Part shown: piece by piece, positions 53,201-64,000 of the stretch | Numbering within the stretch: the first letter of the stretch is position 1 | Layout: each line of letters opens with the position of its first letter | Source: Selaginella moellendorffii | Lineage: Eukaryota > Streptophyta > Lycopodiopsida > Selaginellales > Selaginellaceae | NCBI RefSeq assembly: GCF_000143415.4 | Contig: NW_003314278.1 | Location: 1,411,546 to 1,475,545 of the forward strand | DNA: 64,000 bases | Reading direction: 5' to 3' | Translations under genes and position numbers: made by a program | Notes under the pieces: model-generated | Told to the model about the DNA's origin: nothing | Databases searched by the model: none | The model's input: only the letters and a program-made list of their open reading frames with translations

Positions 53201-54478
53201 TGGACTGCCTTGTCCTTCTGGCGAGCTGCGATAAGAGGTTTTAGATCCACAGCTCATGGCATGCAAACAGCATACACTACCATCGTAACGAATAAGCGAC
53301 TCGGGGAGTCCGTTTGGACGTAAAGCACTTTCCTTCTTGCCTTCGGTGGACTTGCTTACTTCGACTTGCATTCTAAAGAGAAAAACACTCCGAATCAGAT
53401 TAACCTGCAAACTGTGTATAAAAACGCTTACCCAATGTACTTCAATATCTTGCCATTTTCATCTTTGATTGGAGCGATTGTGAGCAGGTTCCAGAAAGGA
53501 GTTCCATCTTTTTTGTAGTTGAGCAGCCGGCCACAAAAGCTCTGTCCTTCTCTTAAGGCGTCGCGAATTTTAGAAACATCGATCGGATCCGTTCCAGAGC
53601 CTTGGAGAAATCGACTGTGAGAGAGAAACAGTGCCATCAGCTGGTGCCGCAAGAAAAAAAAAAGGGAGAAGAAGCACTCACCAGTTACGACCAATCACCT
53701 CTTTCGATGTGTATCCCGTCATGTTATAAAATCCCGCACTGGCATATAATATCGGATAATCAGCTTTGGTCGCATCAGAAACCACGAATGTCTGCTGAAA
53801 TGTGGACAGAGCTTCCCTGAGCTCTTTCGAGACCCGAGGAACTGAAGTAGAATCCGTCCTGCCTTCATGTTCCTCCGAAGTCCTTCCTGACATATCCGAG
53901 TTCCTTCGCGAGCGCTTCTCTTCGGCAGACGTCCGAGCCTTGACACCATGAACTTTACCTGAATTCATGTCCGCTTTCACCGTCAGCCCCCATTCTGCCG
54001 CCCTCTCGGCAATTACAGCATCCGTCAAGATCTCAGGCTCCGTCCCGGGGGCAACTTTCGAATCCTTTCCGTGTAGTTCAGCAGCACCGTCGTTCCAATG
54101 CTGTGCCTCTTCTTCACCTATATCACCTTTAGGAGGCTTATCCACCTGAGAGCTTGCTAGCCATGCTTGAAGGAAATCATTTTGTTTCTCTGTGAGAGTC
54201 CACCCGGAAGAAGAAAGAGGCTCGGCTGTACTTGTTGTGCCTTTCACGCTCTGGCTCTCCAGAAGGCTCTTTTTCGGAGTCAAATTCAGCTCCTGTATCC
54301 TGTCCTGGACATATCCCCGAGGAACCACAGAAGCAGAGTAACCTTGTGGATTGAAAACTTCGAGTGAGCCACGAGAATCCCTCGGAAGTTGAGCCAGAGA
54401 ATCCCGCACAGGCTTGGGCATGCTGGAAGACCGCTGCGAGAAGTAATGGTCCTGCTTGCTACCGGAAGTGGACTCCAT
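50211..54478 (-). CDS. PHOT: Phototropin (LOV1-LOV2-Ser/Thr kinase)
   Basis: Blue-light receptor kinase for phototropism and chloroplast movement. I reconstruct 22 exons: 54478-53682, 53614-53432, 53372-53281, 53225-52997, 52939-52729, 52682-52612, 52557-52451, 52398-52349, 52285-52181, 52116-52057, 51974-51885, 51820-51744, 51682-51598, 51550-51470, 51401-51298, 51236-51187, 51128-51022, 50971-50849, 50788-50737, 50677-50565, 50504-50364 and 50303-50211, totalling 3021 nt (1006 residues), frame kept throughout. The flavin-adduct cysteines are Cys266 (LOV1, GRNCRFLQGSG) and Cys527 (LOV2, GRNCRFLQGAG). The AGC VIII kinase has a GFGDTG loop, Lys707, Asp803 (YRDLKPEN) and DFD 821-823 in place of DFG, then an insert and [10 protein letters not shown]. 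The intron after exon 8 is GC-AG. All catalytic residues are intact. Confidence 0.95.
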
Positions 54479-55575
54479 AAAAAATTGAAACTTGGCCGAG
54501 GTACCTCACAGCTGCGAGAACGAAAGCGGTACTGCCATGCTAGGATGGTATCAAAGACTGTAGTACAGGATAAGATACACTCCTGAAGAGAGCAAGAAGG
54601 GAGTTAAGGAAACTAGAAAGGCAGTTCACACATTACCGTGGCGAAAACTCCCCAATTGTCGAAAGCCGTCATGTTGTTGCTCGAACGTACTCCACGTAAG
54701 CAAGCTCCGTAAAGTCGTGTTTCTCCGAGAAGGCGACAATCCATTCCTGTACACAACCGACTTCTTAAAATCTCCGCGGATAAATCTACGAAGCTAACTT
54801 CTCTTAAAGCAGCAAGGGATGGAAACGAAAGAAGGAAAAAAGGAGAGACGAGAAACGACTGGCTGGAGGAGAGCTTGAGCCCACAATCCAATCGAACTTA
54901 GACTTACGGTGGTCCAGCTAGAGGGACAAGATGGAGCTAGAATGACTGGCACTGGCTACCTAGAGCTTACAAAACGATGACGTGACTTCCACTCCTCTCT
55001 AAGATCTAGCGCTAAGAAATCGAGAAACTTAGAACAAAGCACCTACTTTTTGCCAAGATGCTGGTCTCCTACCTGAGGACGAATATTGCGCTTAAGTCGC
55101 CGACGCGCCCGCTGGAAAAGCTTTTTGACGATCGACGTCGAGAGCCACGTGAGCAACGTCGACGTGTGCGCAGAGGGGCCGCCAGAGGGAAAATGTGGTC
55201 CTGCCCCCATTTCTAGGGTTTAGGGAGCATTGGAGGGAAATCGTCAAAGAAAGTGTTTGATCCTGCCATCTTACCGCCCTCCTAGTTACATACCGATTCG
55301 CAAAATCTCACAAATTCTCCAGATTCCTCACACACTTTTGGGCCCTCCATCTCATGTGTGCTGGTAAGCTCTTTTCTACATCCAAGTTTCTTCTTGAAAA
55401 AAGGGTAAGCTCCCATTTTATGATTCTTTTAAAGTTGGAAACAGCAAATACAATACTTTTATGAAATTTATAATGGAGGCCATTTCTAGGGTTTAGGGCT
55501 CTTTGAAAAGAGCATATAAATTTAAATTGTGTAGACTTTCTTACCCTTCAATTACATACCAGTAATAAATCATGA
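54479..55575. other. Phototropin upstream region
   Basis: It probably holds the 5' UTR and promoter of the phototropin gene. No other gene is supported. A tctagggtttaggg string occurs at 55211 and again at 55486. Confidence 0.5.
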
Positions 55576-55738
55576 TGTGAAGTCCAAATGTATGATTATG
55601 ATGCTATATATTAATATTAACATAATGGGATTTTAGTAACTATCGAATTAGTTTAAATTTGGACCACTATAAACTAGGGTTTTTGGGCTAATTAATATGT
55701 ATATTTTATATATTCCCTTTCTATATTCTATACATTCA
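55576..55738 (+). mobile_element. Solo LTR of the 177-bp family
   Basis: It begins TGTGAAGTCCAAATG, contains taaactagggtttttgggct and ends near acattcatgg. It aligns with the LTR at 6586-6762 along its length with many substitutions. No internal retroelement sequence is attached. Confidence 0.6.
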
Positions 55739-56216
55739 TGGAGTAGAGAGGCATTTTTGATTGTCCCTAAGTGCTTGAATTTGGGATTTTAATTTAAATT
55801 TAGCTTTTGTATCATTTAGATTTAGTTTTTTCCATTTCCTTTTTTTTTTCTTTCTTTCTGGGATTTTGGTTTAGATTTAGTTTTTACATTGTCTAAATTT
55901 CCCTTTCCTTTTAGCTTTTTTCATTTCTTTTGCTCTTCCCTTTTCATTCAACTTCATAGTAAAGGAAAATAGTAATTGATGTAATTGCTTAATGTTATGT
56001 GATTGTAGTTAAAGAATCAAACTCAATTAATGGTGACATTTATGGCGCATGGTACAACTCCTCTTGTTCTTAGTGCCAATCCTCACATTAGCTGGAGTTC
56101 TTTCATTGGAATCCTAAAGATGATGTGTACCACTGATTCAATCATTTCATAGTGATTGCTACATATCATTCTTGGGATGATACTTGACGTTTGTGTGAGT
56201 TTCCCACATGTCTCCG
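55739..56216. other. AT-rich intergenic DNA
   Basis: No supported feature. Confidence 0.5.
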
Positions 56217-56539
56217 AGGGACGATACTGTAGTGGTACAATAGTTTAAGTGCAGCTACTCGTGAAGATTAAAGTATTCTCCCGAATATCTTTAAACATGC
56301 ATTTGGACATGCCAATAGTAGCGCACCTAAATTTGGAGTTAAATTCCAAGCCTATTGCACTACAAAACGAGGGTCTGGTACAATCCCACGAGCACCAGCT
56401 CCCTATATCCAACACCTGTATGCAAAATGGTGTCAGACAGAGTTTGGGTGGCCTAACACGAGGAGGAGGGTACCCCACCGACTAGAGCAGCATGGAGCTT
56501 GAGCTTATTCCCAAGCCGAACACAGAATAAAGAACGACA
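56217..56539. repeat. Direct repeat of about 330 bp, copy 1
   Basis: It starts gggacgatactgtagtggta and ends cacagaataaagaac. Copy 2 lies 412 bp further on. The two are about 90% alike by eye. Confidence 0.8.
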
Positions 56540-56628
56540 TAGCAAGAGCTAAACTAATATCTTAAGTGGTCAAACATGCATTTCAACCACTATCCTTATT
56601 ATACATTTGGAACCCTCTATAACCCTAA

Positions 56629-56964
56629 GGGACGGTGTTGTAGTGGTACAATAGTTTAAGTGCAGCCACTCGTGAGGATTAAAGTATTCTCCCGGATATC
56701 TTCAAACGTGCATTTGAACATGCCAATTATAGTGCACTTGAATTTGGAGCTAAACTCCAAGCCCATTGCACTACGAAATGAGGGTCCGGTACAATCCCAC
56801 GAGCACCAGCTCCCCATATCCAGCATTTGCATGCAAAATGGTGTCAGACAGAGTCTGGCACAATTTTGGCATACCAGTGGCCTAAGGCGAAAAGGAGGGT
56901 ACCCCACCGACTAGAGCAGTGTGGAGCTTGAGCTTATACCCAAGCTGGACACAGAACAAAGAAC
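56629..56964. repeat. Direct repeat of about 330 bp, copy 2
   Basis: It starts gggacggtgttgtagtggta and ends cacagaacaaagaac. It has an insertion of about 18 bp (caattttggcataccagt) near 56860 relative to copy 1. It abuts the putative LTR start TGTGAGACACAAAATC. Confidence 0.8.
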
Positions 56965-57189
56965 TGTGAGACACAAAATCCCTAGGCCCCAAAGTGGAGC
57001 CGGAAGGGTGCCACGTGGTAGTGGCTGAAGCGAAAGCCAAACGAGCGTAACACGTTTGGACTAACAGCTCTGACTTGAAAAGTCAAGAGCGGGAGTGGAA
57101 CTCCCAACAAAGTGCTCGAGGAACAAGCATGAAGCGAGCAATAAGCGAGGCTCAAAAAAGGGACCCAAAAGGACCAACACATGACACGT

Positions 57190-57840
57190 GGAAGTGTCCG
57201 AGATGGAGTCCAAGATGGACCCAAGTTGGAGTCCGAGATGGAGTCTGAGATGGACCCGAGTTGGAGTCCGAGATGGAGTCCGAGATGGACCAAGACGGAG
57301 TCCGAGATGAAGTCCAAGGTGGAGTCCGAGATGGAGTCCGAGATGGAGTCCGAGATGGAGTCCGAGGTGGAGTCCGAGGTGGAGTCCGAGATGGAGTCCG
57401 AGATGGACCGAGACAGAGTCCGAGATGGAGTCTGAGGTGGGGTACGAGATGGAGTCCGAAGTGGAGTCCGAGACGGAGTCCGAGATGGACCGAGACGGAG
57501 TCCGAGATGGAGTCCAAGATGGACTAAGACGGAGTCCGAGATGGAGTCCGAGATGGACTGAGACGGAGTCCGAGATGGAGTCTGAGATGGACCCGAGATG
57601 GAATCCAAGATGGAGTCCGAGAAGGACCCGAGATGGAGTCCGAGGTCGAGACCGAGACCGCGACCGAGACTGGGACCAAGACCGGGACCGAGACTGAGAC
57701 CGCGACCGAGATTGAGGCGGAGGCCAAGATCGAGCCCGAGTCCGAGTCCGAGTCCGAGTTCGAGTCCGAGTCCGAGTCCGAGTCCGAATCCGAGTCCGAG
57801 TCCAAGTCCGAGTCCGAGTCCGAGTCCGAGTTCAAGTCTG
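57190..57840. repeat. GAGTCCGAGATG / GAGTCC minisatellite, array 1
   Basis: About 440 bp of a 12-bp unit (gagtccgagatg, with ggacc variants) passes through a 6-bp ccgaga tract into a pure gagtcc hexamer run at about 57730-57830. The period divides by three, so several frames stay open (Glu-Ser on plus, Ser-Asp on minus) without being genes. Confidence 0.95.
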
Positions 57841-58842
57841 AGAGGGTGAAAGCCCAAAGTGTTCGTCTCCCAGACCCTGGGGGGTTTGGTGAGCTCCAAA
57901 AGTATAGTAAGGGGGAGGACTGCAGTGAAGCCAGTTTGGCCAGGAAAGGCGAGTTTGGCCCAGGAAGACTGTACCCAGTGTTGGGTGATGAGCTGCCCAC
58001 TAGGAAGTCCAAGACTAAAGTGAACACAGACCGACAAGCGGGGTAGCTTGGTGAAGTGTTCAAGAGCCGGCTCTAGTTCCCCCAGGAGATCAACTGGCCG
58101 ATGCTCCCAGTCCAAGTGTGGGTGGCACTACCTACTTGGATACCAGGTGTGGCTCAACGAAACCTCGCTCTAAGCCCATGGCTAAAGCACCCAAAGGCGG
58201 AAGGCGGGGAGAGTACCCAGGTGGCTCGCATAAGGCCACAGTGTTTCGAAGTGTTGTCCCCAAGTCCCAGACTGTGGAAAGGAAAAGGAGCAATCCTTTG
58301 GTGTGATAGCCAAGGATACGGTCACGTGGTGAGGAAGTCCCAGAGGACCATGGGACTTAGTGGTCAGGCCTGTGGGCCTTGATCCAGTGGCAGTGTTGGC
58401 AAACACGGCCAAGGGCAAAAAGAGACTTAGTGGGGACTGACAGAGGGATATTGGGGAAGGCTGTTCCCCTTGTCGGTGGGCATCCTAAGGATGCTAAGGA
58501 GTGGATCTAGGATGACCACTCACGGATGGTTGGCCCAGTCTTGGAGAGACAAGATTGTGTTGCAAGTGGTATTGGACTATCAGTGCGGCAAAAGTGATTG
58601 GGCATGGCCTTAGCGTAACAGGCTACTATGTCGGTGGTACCTTTGAGTGTCGGTCATGGGATTGGACACGTGGAGCACTTGGACCAGGTGCAAGGGTTGA
58701 GTGGCATGGATGCCATTCTTGGGGCTAGCAAGTCCCAAGTCCTGAAATGGGACTTATGGAGGTTGTGAATGAGACTCCTCCAAGTGGTCGGAGTTGTGGT
58801 TAAGTGACTAAAGTAGAATGGAAAAATTAGTCGGTTACAACT

Positions 58843-58853
58843 TGGTATCAGAG
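58843..58853 (+). other. Primer-binding site (initiator tRNA-Met type)
   Basis: TGGTATCAGAG, three bases after a TTACA LTR end. This is the standard plant LTR-element primer site. Confidence 0.7.
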
Positions 58854-59116
58854 TTGTTCCTTAGTCCAACTTTTATTGGTGCTGAAGTATATCACCACTA
58901 GTGTTGGCATCGGAAGGTCCTAGGAGTGGGCTTGTCCTTGAAGAGTAGCAAGTTGGGAAGACATGGCTCTCCACTTTAGTTCACATGTGAACTTGTAGGG
59001 AAGGTGGTGGATAGAAAAGGGCTAATAAGGGAACGACTTTGGGATCTTGGGAACAGTATAAAGGTTTCCTCAGAAAGTTGAGGATGTGATCCAGATGAGC
59101 ATTTGACGTAGCAAAC

Positions 59117-59768
59117 TGTAAACTCCTGAGTTTGGACTTCCCAGGAGGTCACCCAGCCCAGTACTATGCAAACTGTAAACTCCTGAGTTTGGACTTCCCA
59201 GGAGGTCACCCAGCCCAGTACTATTCAAACCCAAGGACGCTTAACTCCAACTATCCCAAGACCCTTAACCGATTGGAAAAGGGGGTGCACTCTTGTTCAT
59301 GGGCCCTTTCCCTCTATATTTGAACCCCTATGGATCGTCTCTCAAGTCGTTCCCTTTGGTTGCTCACAATCCACCACGCTTCCCTGCAAGTTCACGCCCT
59401 CGTGAACGGAAGTTGAGAGCCACAGCTCTCCCGAGAGCCCCGCTCTCTTGACACCCTACCCCTCGGGTCGAGCCCAGCGGGAGCAAACTGGACCAGCCAG
59501 ATGTCAGTCAACATGTGGTGCGATTCCCTTAGCCAACCAACAGAGTCAGACCCGAGACCGCTCTGATACCAAATGTAAACTCCTGAGTTTGGACTTCCCA
59601 GGAGGTCACCCAGCCCAGTACTATTCAAACCCAAGGACGCTTAACTCCAACTATCCCAAGACCCTTAACCGATTGGAAAAGGGGGTGCACTCTTGTTCAT
59701 GGGCCCTTTCCCTCTATATTTGAACCCCTATGGATCGTCTCTCAAGTCGTTCCCTTTGGTTGCTCACA
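59117..59768 (-). mobile_element. TRIM element with 195-bp LTRs and 5-bp target duplication
   Basis: Two nearly identical 195-bp direct repeats (59174-59368 and 59574-59768; TGTAAACTCCTGAG to TTGCTCACA) flank a 205-bp interior. In the interior, next to the right repeat, the minus strand has TTTGGTATCAGAGC, a tRNA-Met primer site, which sets the orientation as minus. No coding capacity exists, which defines a terminal-repeat retrotransposon in miniature. The left LTR's first 57 bp are tandemly duplicated (59117-59173). CAAAC occurs on both outer sides (59112-59116 and 59769-59773), a convincing target-site duplication. Confidence 0.88.
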
Positions 59769-62700
59769 CAAACGGGCTAATATAGTTGTGGTAAACAACT
59801 ATAGTTGGGATCACGAAAAAGATGCAGACTCCAAAACAATAAAGGAGTCACAAGATTACCCTCATATAGTTGAGGCTGATGCTCATAACTTTGAGACCAG
59901 AATTGATGACCATGAGAGGTCAAATACAGAAGAGGACACAAGTCCTCGAAATGGTAGCCGAGGCTACCCTTGATAAATGCTGGAACAACCCAAGGAGTTG
60001 GGGATGTACTTAGAGGATGAGTGGTATTCTCATCACATGGACAAGTAGTCCTAAGGGGCAAAAGTTGCCCCTAGAGAACAAAATCAAGTGTCAGAGTAAC
60101 ACTTGTGAAAATAGTCCTTGTGAGTAGGACATAAATGCAAGAAGTTGTATTCCAGTGAGTTGGTGCCTCACAAATAGGACCTTACGGGTCTGTGGATTAA
60201 CCAAGTCCAAAACTGCTGGATGACTCAAATAGAGTCAAGGAATCATCCTAAAGGATTGATGGAAGCATTTGGACTGAGGTGTGTTGTACCCCACAAAGGA
60301 TGGAGGGGGGATCATAGGATTTAAGGATGAGAACAGAGGGTATCTCATCGGTGGCAGAATGTGCCATACTAAAGTCGTGGGAAAGGTGTTCCCCAAAAAG
60401 AAAGCAACTTTGGCATAGAGTTGTGTGTGCACTATGGTGCAGTGCTAACGGATGGTTGGCATGAGAAAGAGTGGTATTAGTCTTAGCAAAGACTTAGACA
60501 CAAAGAAGAAGTGTCATAGAGGTAGGCTCGTGGAGCCAATGGTGTGGAGACACCAAATGTGCCAACGTGTGATACCTTGAGGTTATGATGGTGGGTTCAT
60601 AAGAACCCCTTGCCAAGGGAATACCAATAGAAGCGGGAATGGCATGGCCTAAGTTGGAAGGCATGCGGTTAGAGTGTGGTGACCCAGATAATGATGGAGG
60701 TGTGGAAGCACCAAGCAATGAATTGTAAGACTTGACAACTATGGGGCAACTAAGCAAGAGGTGTAAAGATAATTGGTTAAACGGGTAGAAGGTAGCTACC
60801 CAAGACTTTTAAATGGCATAAGGAAGTTAGATATACCCTTACAGGGGATAAATTGCTTATGCTGCGATATAGTGAGTCAATGTCGTAAAAGGAAATGCTC
60901 ATTGTTAAGGAGACCATCATTGGGACACCCAAACACTCTGGAACACCAGGAGGTGGTGTTTAGTGTCGCAAGGGCAATAGATAAGGCCCAAAGGACTAAG
61001 TCCCTTGCGAATGATGGATAGAAGGTGCTATCCAAATGTCCAAGGTTGCAGAGACGGGAGAAAACTGTCTACCTGAATTGGACAAAGCCAAAAATGGAAT
61101 TTTGGCAAGGCTAGTGATGGGCATGTAAGGGCCCATAAGCAATAACATTAATCCCGGTGTGTGGGATTATAAGATGAGCATACCTGGATTGAGGAACCAC
61201 TCCCTAGGCTGTCGGGTAGGTTCATCCCCAAAAATACTTGCTAAAGCATGGTAGAAAGTGCAAAGCTATCCTCCTAGTTTGGAGGCAAATAACCGAAGGA
61301 AAGGTGTGAAGCCAAAAAGCAAGTAGTAAGGGGATAAAACCGAACCATAGGAATTGAAGGGCATAACCAAGGTTGGTTATGCCAGCTGGGAGTGGACAAT
61401 CAAGTGGGGGCTCGAGGGTGTTGTTGCTAGCAACCGTGATGCCATGGAGAGTCTAAAATATGGAGTTGTCCATATTAGACTATATGGCAACTAGAAAGCT
61501 TGCGTAAAGGGAGGCCTTAGCAAGCTAAGGGATAGAGTTCCTTCAAAGTTCCCAAAGACGATTCTAGGTAGCTTAGTACATAAAAAGGCCAAGTGTAAAT
61601 GGTTCATGAAACGCGCAAAACTAGAGTGGCGCAGCAAAAGCGTGGTCTTAAAGCTTGCCAGGAGGCAAGGCTATCAAGGTTAAGAAAGTAGTTCCCGAGT
61701 GTTCAAAAAAAGGGCTTTGAATGAAAGTCTATGGTCAAGGACTTTCACGCTTATGCAAGAACCATGTTACGGTGGTCGAAGGACTTGCCAAGCGAGATTG
61801 GCAAGTCGGGGGAACAAATACCCTAGTTGAAGGTGATAACTTCATAAAGGGGGGCCATGGGGCCAAGCGTGGAGGAGTCCATGCATGATCATAAACGTGT
61901 CAAGTGAGAAGACTTGGCAGTGTGGAGGAACTAGGTTCCTAAGCTGTGATCTATAACGTGCTTTAAGTATAAGTTGGTGCATCGGCATGGGGAGTCACGC
62001 CAGGCATCCGGTGTGATGCCGTCCATAGATGCATATACGGAGGTTGGGTTCGAGTCCCAACCCTCTAGTGCTTGGGTTTGAGTCCCAAATCACTAGGGCA
62101 TGGTGATGGTTTGGAATATGAGGACATTCATATTTCGGTGGTCATGGACTCTCAATGAGGAGACTGGCTTGGGCACACCGCCAAGCAGGGGATGCTCCGG
62201 AGTCGTGATGCACAATTAGATTGCTTAAAGTGAAAGCTCGGCATATCTCATTTGAACACTTTGGTGCAAAGGGCACCAAGGACGTAGTGAATGAGATGGG
62301 GACACCCAGTCTTAGTTGTTATGGATCCTTGGCCAGAAGGGCTAGCTTGGGCACACCACCAAGTGTGGGGGATGCCCCTGGGGTCATAGTCAACAACTTA
62401 GAAGGGTCTGAAAGACCTAGTTCCTATAGGTAAACCTATTAAGGGGTCAAGATGAGATCACTAAGTGATCTTGTGGCTAAACAAGGACAAGGTCTTTGTT
62501 TGGGTTAAGGGATACGGTTCCTAGTTTAAAGTGTTGATTTGAACTATTGATAATGGTGTGGCTTGGTCAAGGTGACCAAGTGGGAAGAGCACCTATGGGA
62601 AATGAGCTGTGTCACTGTTATGGCATAGTAAGTCTGAAGAAAGTAGTCTCTATAAGAAATCCAAGGGAGGGTCTTAAGAGTTGGGCCATGGATAGAGCCC

Positions 62701-63344
62701 ACAGTAGGAAATATTAAAGAGACGTACTAGGGGTGAACACCCTCTAGACTTGGCAAAAAGCAAAGTGTTTGCTAATGGAACTGAAAGAAAACCTCGAAAA
62801 TGGAGGTAACGATCTTATGTTGCTGGATGCAACAATCAAGGATAGGAGCAAAAGACTAGTGGCTAAGAAAAAAACCATGGGAATCATGGGAAATAATCCA
62901 AATAGCAAAGTTAAGCTGAGAATACCAATGTGTTGGGTGCTAACAGATTGTGGGAAAGGCAATGTTTCCCCAAGGATGGATTCCCAACTGCTCCGATTTG
63001 GCGAAGGTGGATGCTCCAAAGGGGGGAGCAGTAAGGTAGCCAAATAATAGGGCCATGGGCAGCCCTAGCACCAATTATGATAACTGGAACTTAGTGCCAA
63101 AGGTGGCACGATATCGAAGAGAGGATGATGGTACCCTCAAGTAAAGAACTTCCTAGGATGGGGAAGCGGAGTTGCACAAAAGGTGCAAAGCAAGGTGTTG
63201 GAGACACCTAGGAAATTGACTCCAAAAAGTCAACATTTCCATCCTTGGCACCTAGCCAATATTTGTCTATGGTTTGACCCCAAAGGCTCACCATGCTTTG
63301 TCCATCCTCTAAGGAGTATAGTCTTTCCAACATGGAGACAACGA
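59769..63344. other. Interior of the large LTR element, no genes
   Basis: About 3.6 kb of moderate-GC DNA rich in short purine strings on the plus strand. No frame above about 100 codons, RNA gene or domain motif is seen. A short frame at 60773-61021 has no recognisable family. Confidence 0.5.
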
Positions 63345-64000
63345 AGCGAGCAATAAGCGAGGCTCCAAAAAGGGACCCAAAAGGACCAACACATGACATG
63401 TGGAAGTGTCTGAGGTGGAGTCCGAGATGGACCCGAGTTGGAGTCCGAGATGGAGTCCGAGATGGACCAAGACGAAGTCCGAGATGAAGTCTGAGATGGA
63501 GTCCGAGGTGGAGTCCGAGATGGAGTCTGAGATGGAGTCCGAGGTGGAGTCCGAGGTGGAGTCCGAGATGGAGTCCGAGATGGACCGAGAAGGAGTCCGA
63601 GATGGAGTCCGAGGTGGGGTCCGAGATGGAGTCCGAGATGAAGTCCGAAGTGGAGTCCGAGATGGAGTCCAAGATGGACCGAGACGGAGTCCGAGATGGA
63701 GTCCGAGATGGACCGAGACGGAGTCTGAGATGGAGTCCGAGATGGACCCGAGATGGAATCCAAGATGGAGTCCGAGAAGGACCCGAGATGGAGTCCGGGT
63801 CAAGACTGAGACCGGGACCAAGACCGAGACCGAGACCGAGACCGGGACCGGGACCGAGACCGAGGCGGAGGCCGAGACCGAGCCCGAGTCCGAGTCTGAG
63901 TCCGAGTCCGAGTCCGAGTCCGAGTCCGAGTCCGAGTCCGAGTCCGAGTCTGAATCCGAGTCCGAGTCCGACTCCGAGTCCGACTCCAAGTCCGAGTCCA
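63345..64000. repeat. GAGTCC minisatellite array 2 with shared leader
   Basis: The leader gaagcgagcaataagcgagg through aacacatgacatgtggaagtgtc is almost identical to 57131-57200. The array follows the same order as array 1: 12-bp gagtccgagatg units, then ccgaga, then gagtcc hexamers, running off the window edge. Confidence 0.93.

Larger units (their letters stand above)
56965..63340 (+). mobile_element. Large non-coding LTR retroelement (LARD-like)
   Basis: A putative 5' LTR runs from TGTGAGACAC (56965) to TTACA (58839). It is followed by a primer-binding site complementary to initiator tRNA-Met (TGGTATCAGAG, 58843-58853). The next 4.5 kb is GC-balanced, unlike the AT-rich flanks, but has no reading frame longer than about 100 codons and no gag-pol motif. 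The LTR carries a GAGTCC minisatellite. A related minisatellite with the same 70-bp leader begins at 63345 and could belong to the 3' LTR or to a second element cut by the window edge. A TRIM element is inserted in it. Confidence 0.5.

Noticed and set aside
56982-58115. 377-codon minus-strand frame rich in Ser-Ile-Ser-Asp repeats
   Set aside because: It runs through the GAGTCC minisatellite, where every unit is a multiple of three. The open frame is a by-product of the repeat, and frames on both strands stay open.
62041-62100. tRNA-like B boxes (ggttcgagtccc twice)
   Set aside because: No acceptor stem, D arm or anticodon arm can be drawn around them. Likely chance or a repeat motif.
63309-63989. 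226-codon Ser-Asp repeat frame
   Set aside because: Same minisatellite effect as at 57 kb.

Overview
The window looks like nuclear DNA of a lycophyte, most likely Selaginella (inference). The support is a dense set of intron-poor PLS-type pentatricopeptide repeat (PPR) genes built mainly from 31-residue S-like motifs, very short introns (mostly 50-70 bp) in the other genes, plant-only chloroplast genes (phototropin, EGY protease, thylakoid lumen proteins, arogenate/prephenate dehydratase), and AT-rich intergenic DNA full of decayed LTR elements.

Layout. 1-3.6 kb: a minus-strand gene joining an OSB-type PDF motif to three near-identical 333-bp PPR modules, plus a duplicated broken 5' end. 3.6-8.9 kb: relics of copia and gypsy elements, a 177-bp LTR family and a MITE. 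8.9-16.4 kb: a duplicated block of a small CxxC/one-membrane-segment protein followed by a PPR gene (copy A PPR broken, copy B intact), then a second PPR gene overlapping the first by ATGA, then a third small-protein copy. 17.3-20 kb: AT-rich, empty. 20-21.9 kb: PPR gene. 21.9-25.7 kb: an MPH2-like thylakoid lumen protein, an intron-containing tRNA-Tyr, a zinc-finger protein and a TL17.4-like pentapeptide lumen protein. 26.2-33.6 kb: a duplicated laccase-EGY block in which the laccase survives in one copy and EGY in the other. 33.7-37.7 kb: a truncated tRNA-Lys, a PPR gene, its CpG-decayed copy, a copia fragment and a (CA)n/(TA)n tract. 39.5-40.9 kb: arogenate/prephenate dehydratase with an apparent frameshift. 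41-47.5 kb: PPR debris, a chromovirus relic and a broken PPR gene. 47.5-54.5 kb: mitochondrial ribosomal protein mS34, a PPR gene and a complete 22-exon phototropin. 55-64 kb: LTR-derived repeats, a long non-coding LTR element with GAGTCC minisatellites, and a well-preserved TRIM element with target-site duplication.

Functionally, most intact genes act in chloroplasts or mitochondria: organelle RNA processing (PPR), PSII/lumen maintenance (MPH2, TL17.4), plastid proteolysis (EGY), plastid Phe synthesis (ADT/PDT), mitochondrial translation (mS34) and blue-light sensing (phototropin). They are independent nuclear genes, not operons. All exon structures were read by eye from splice signals and frame continuity. 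No database search was run.
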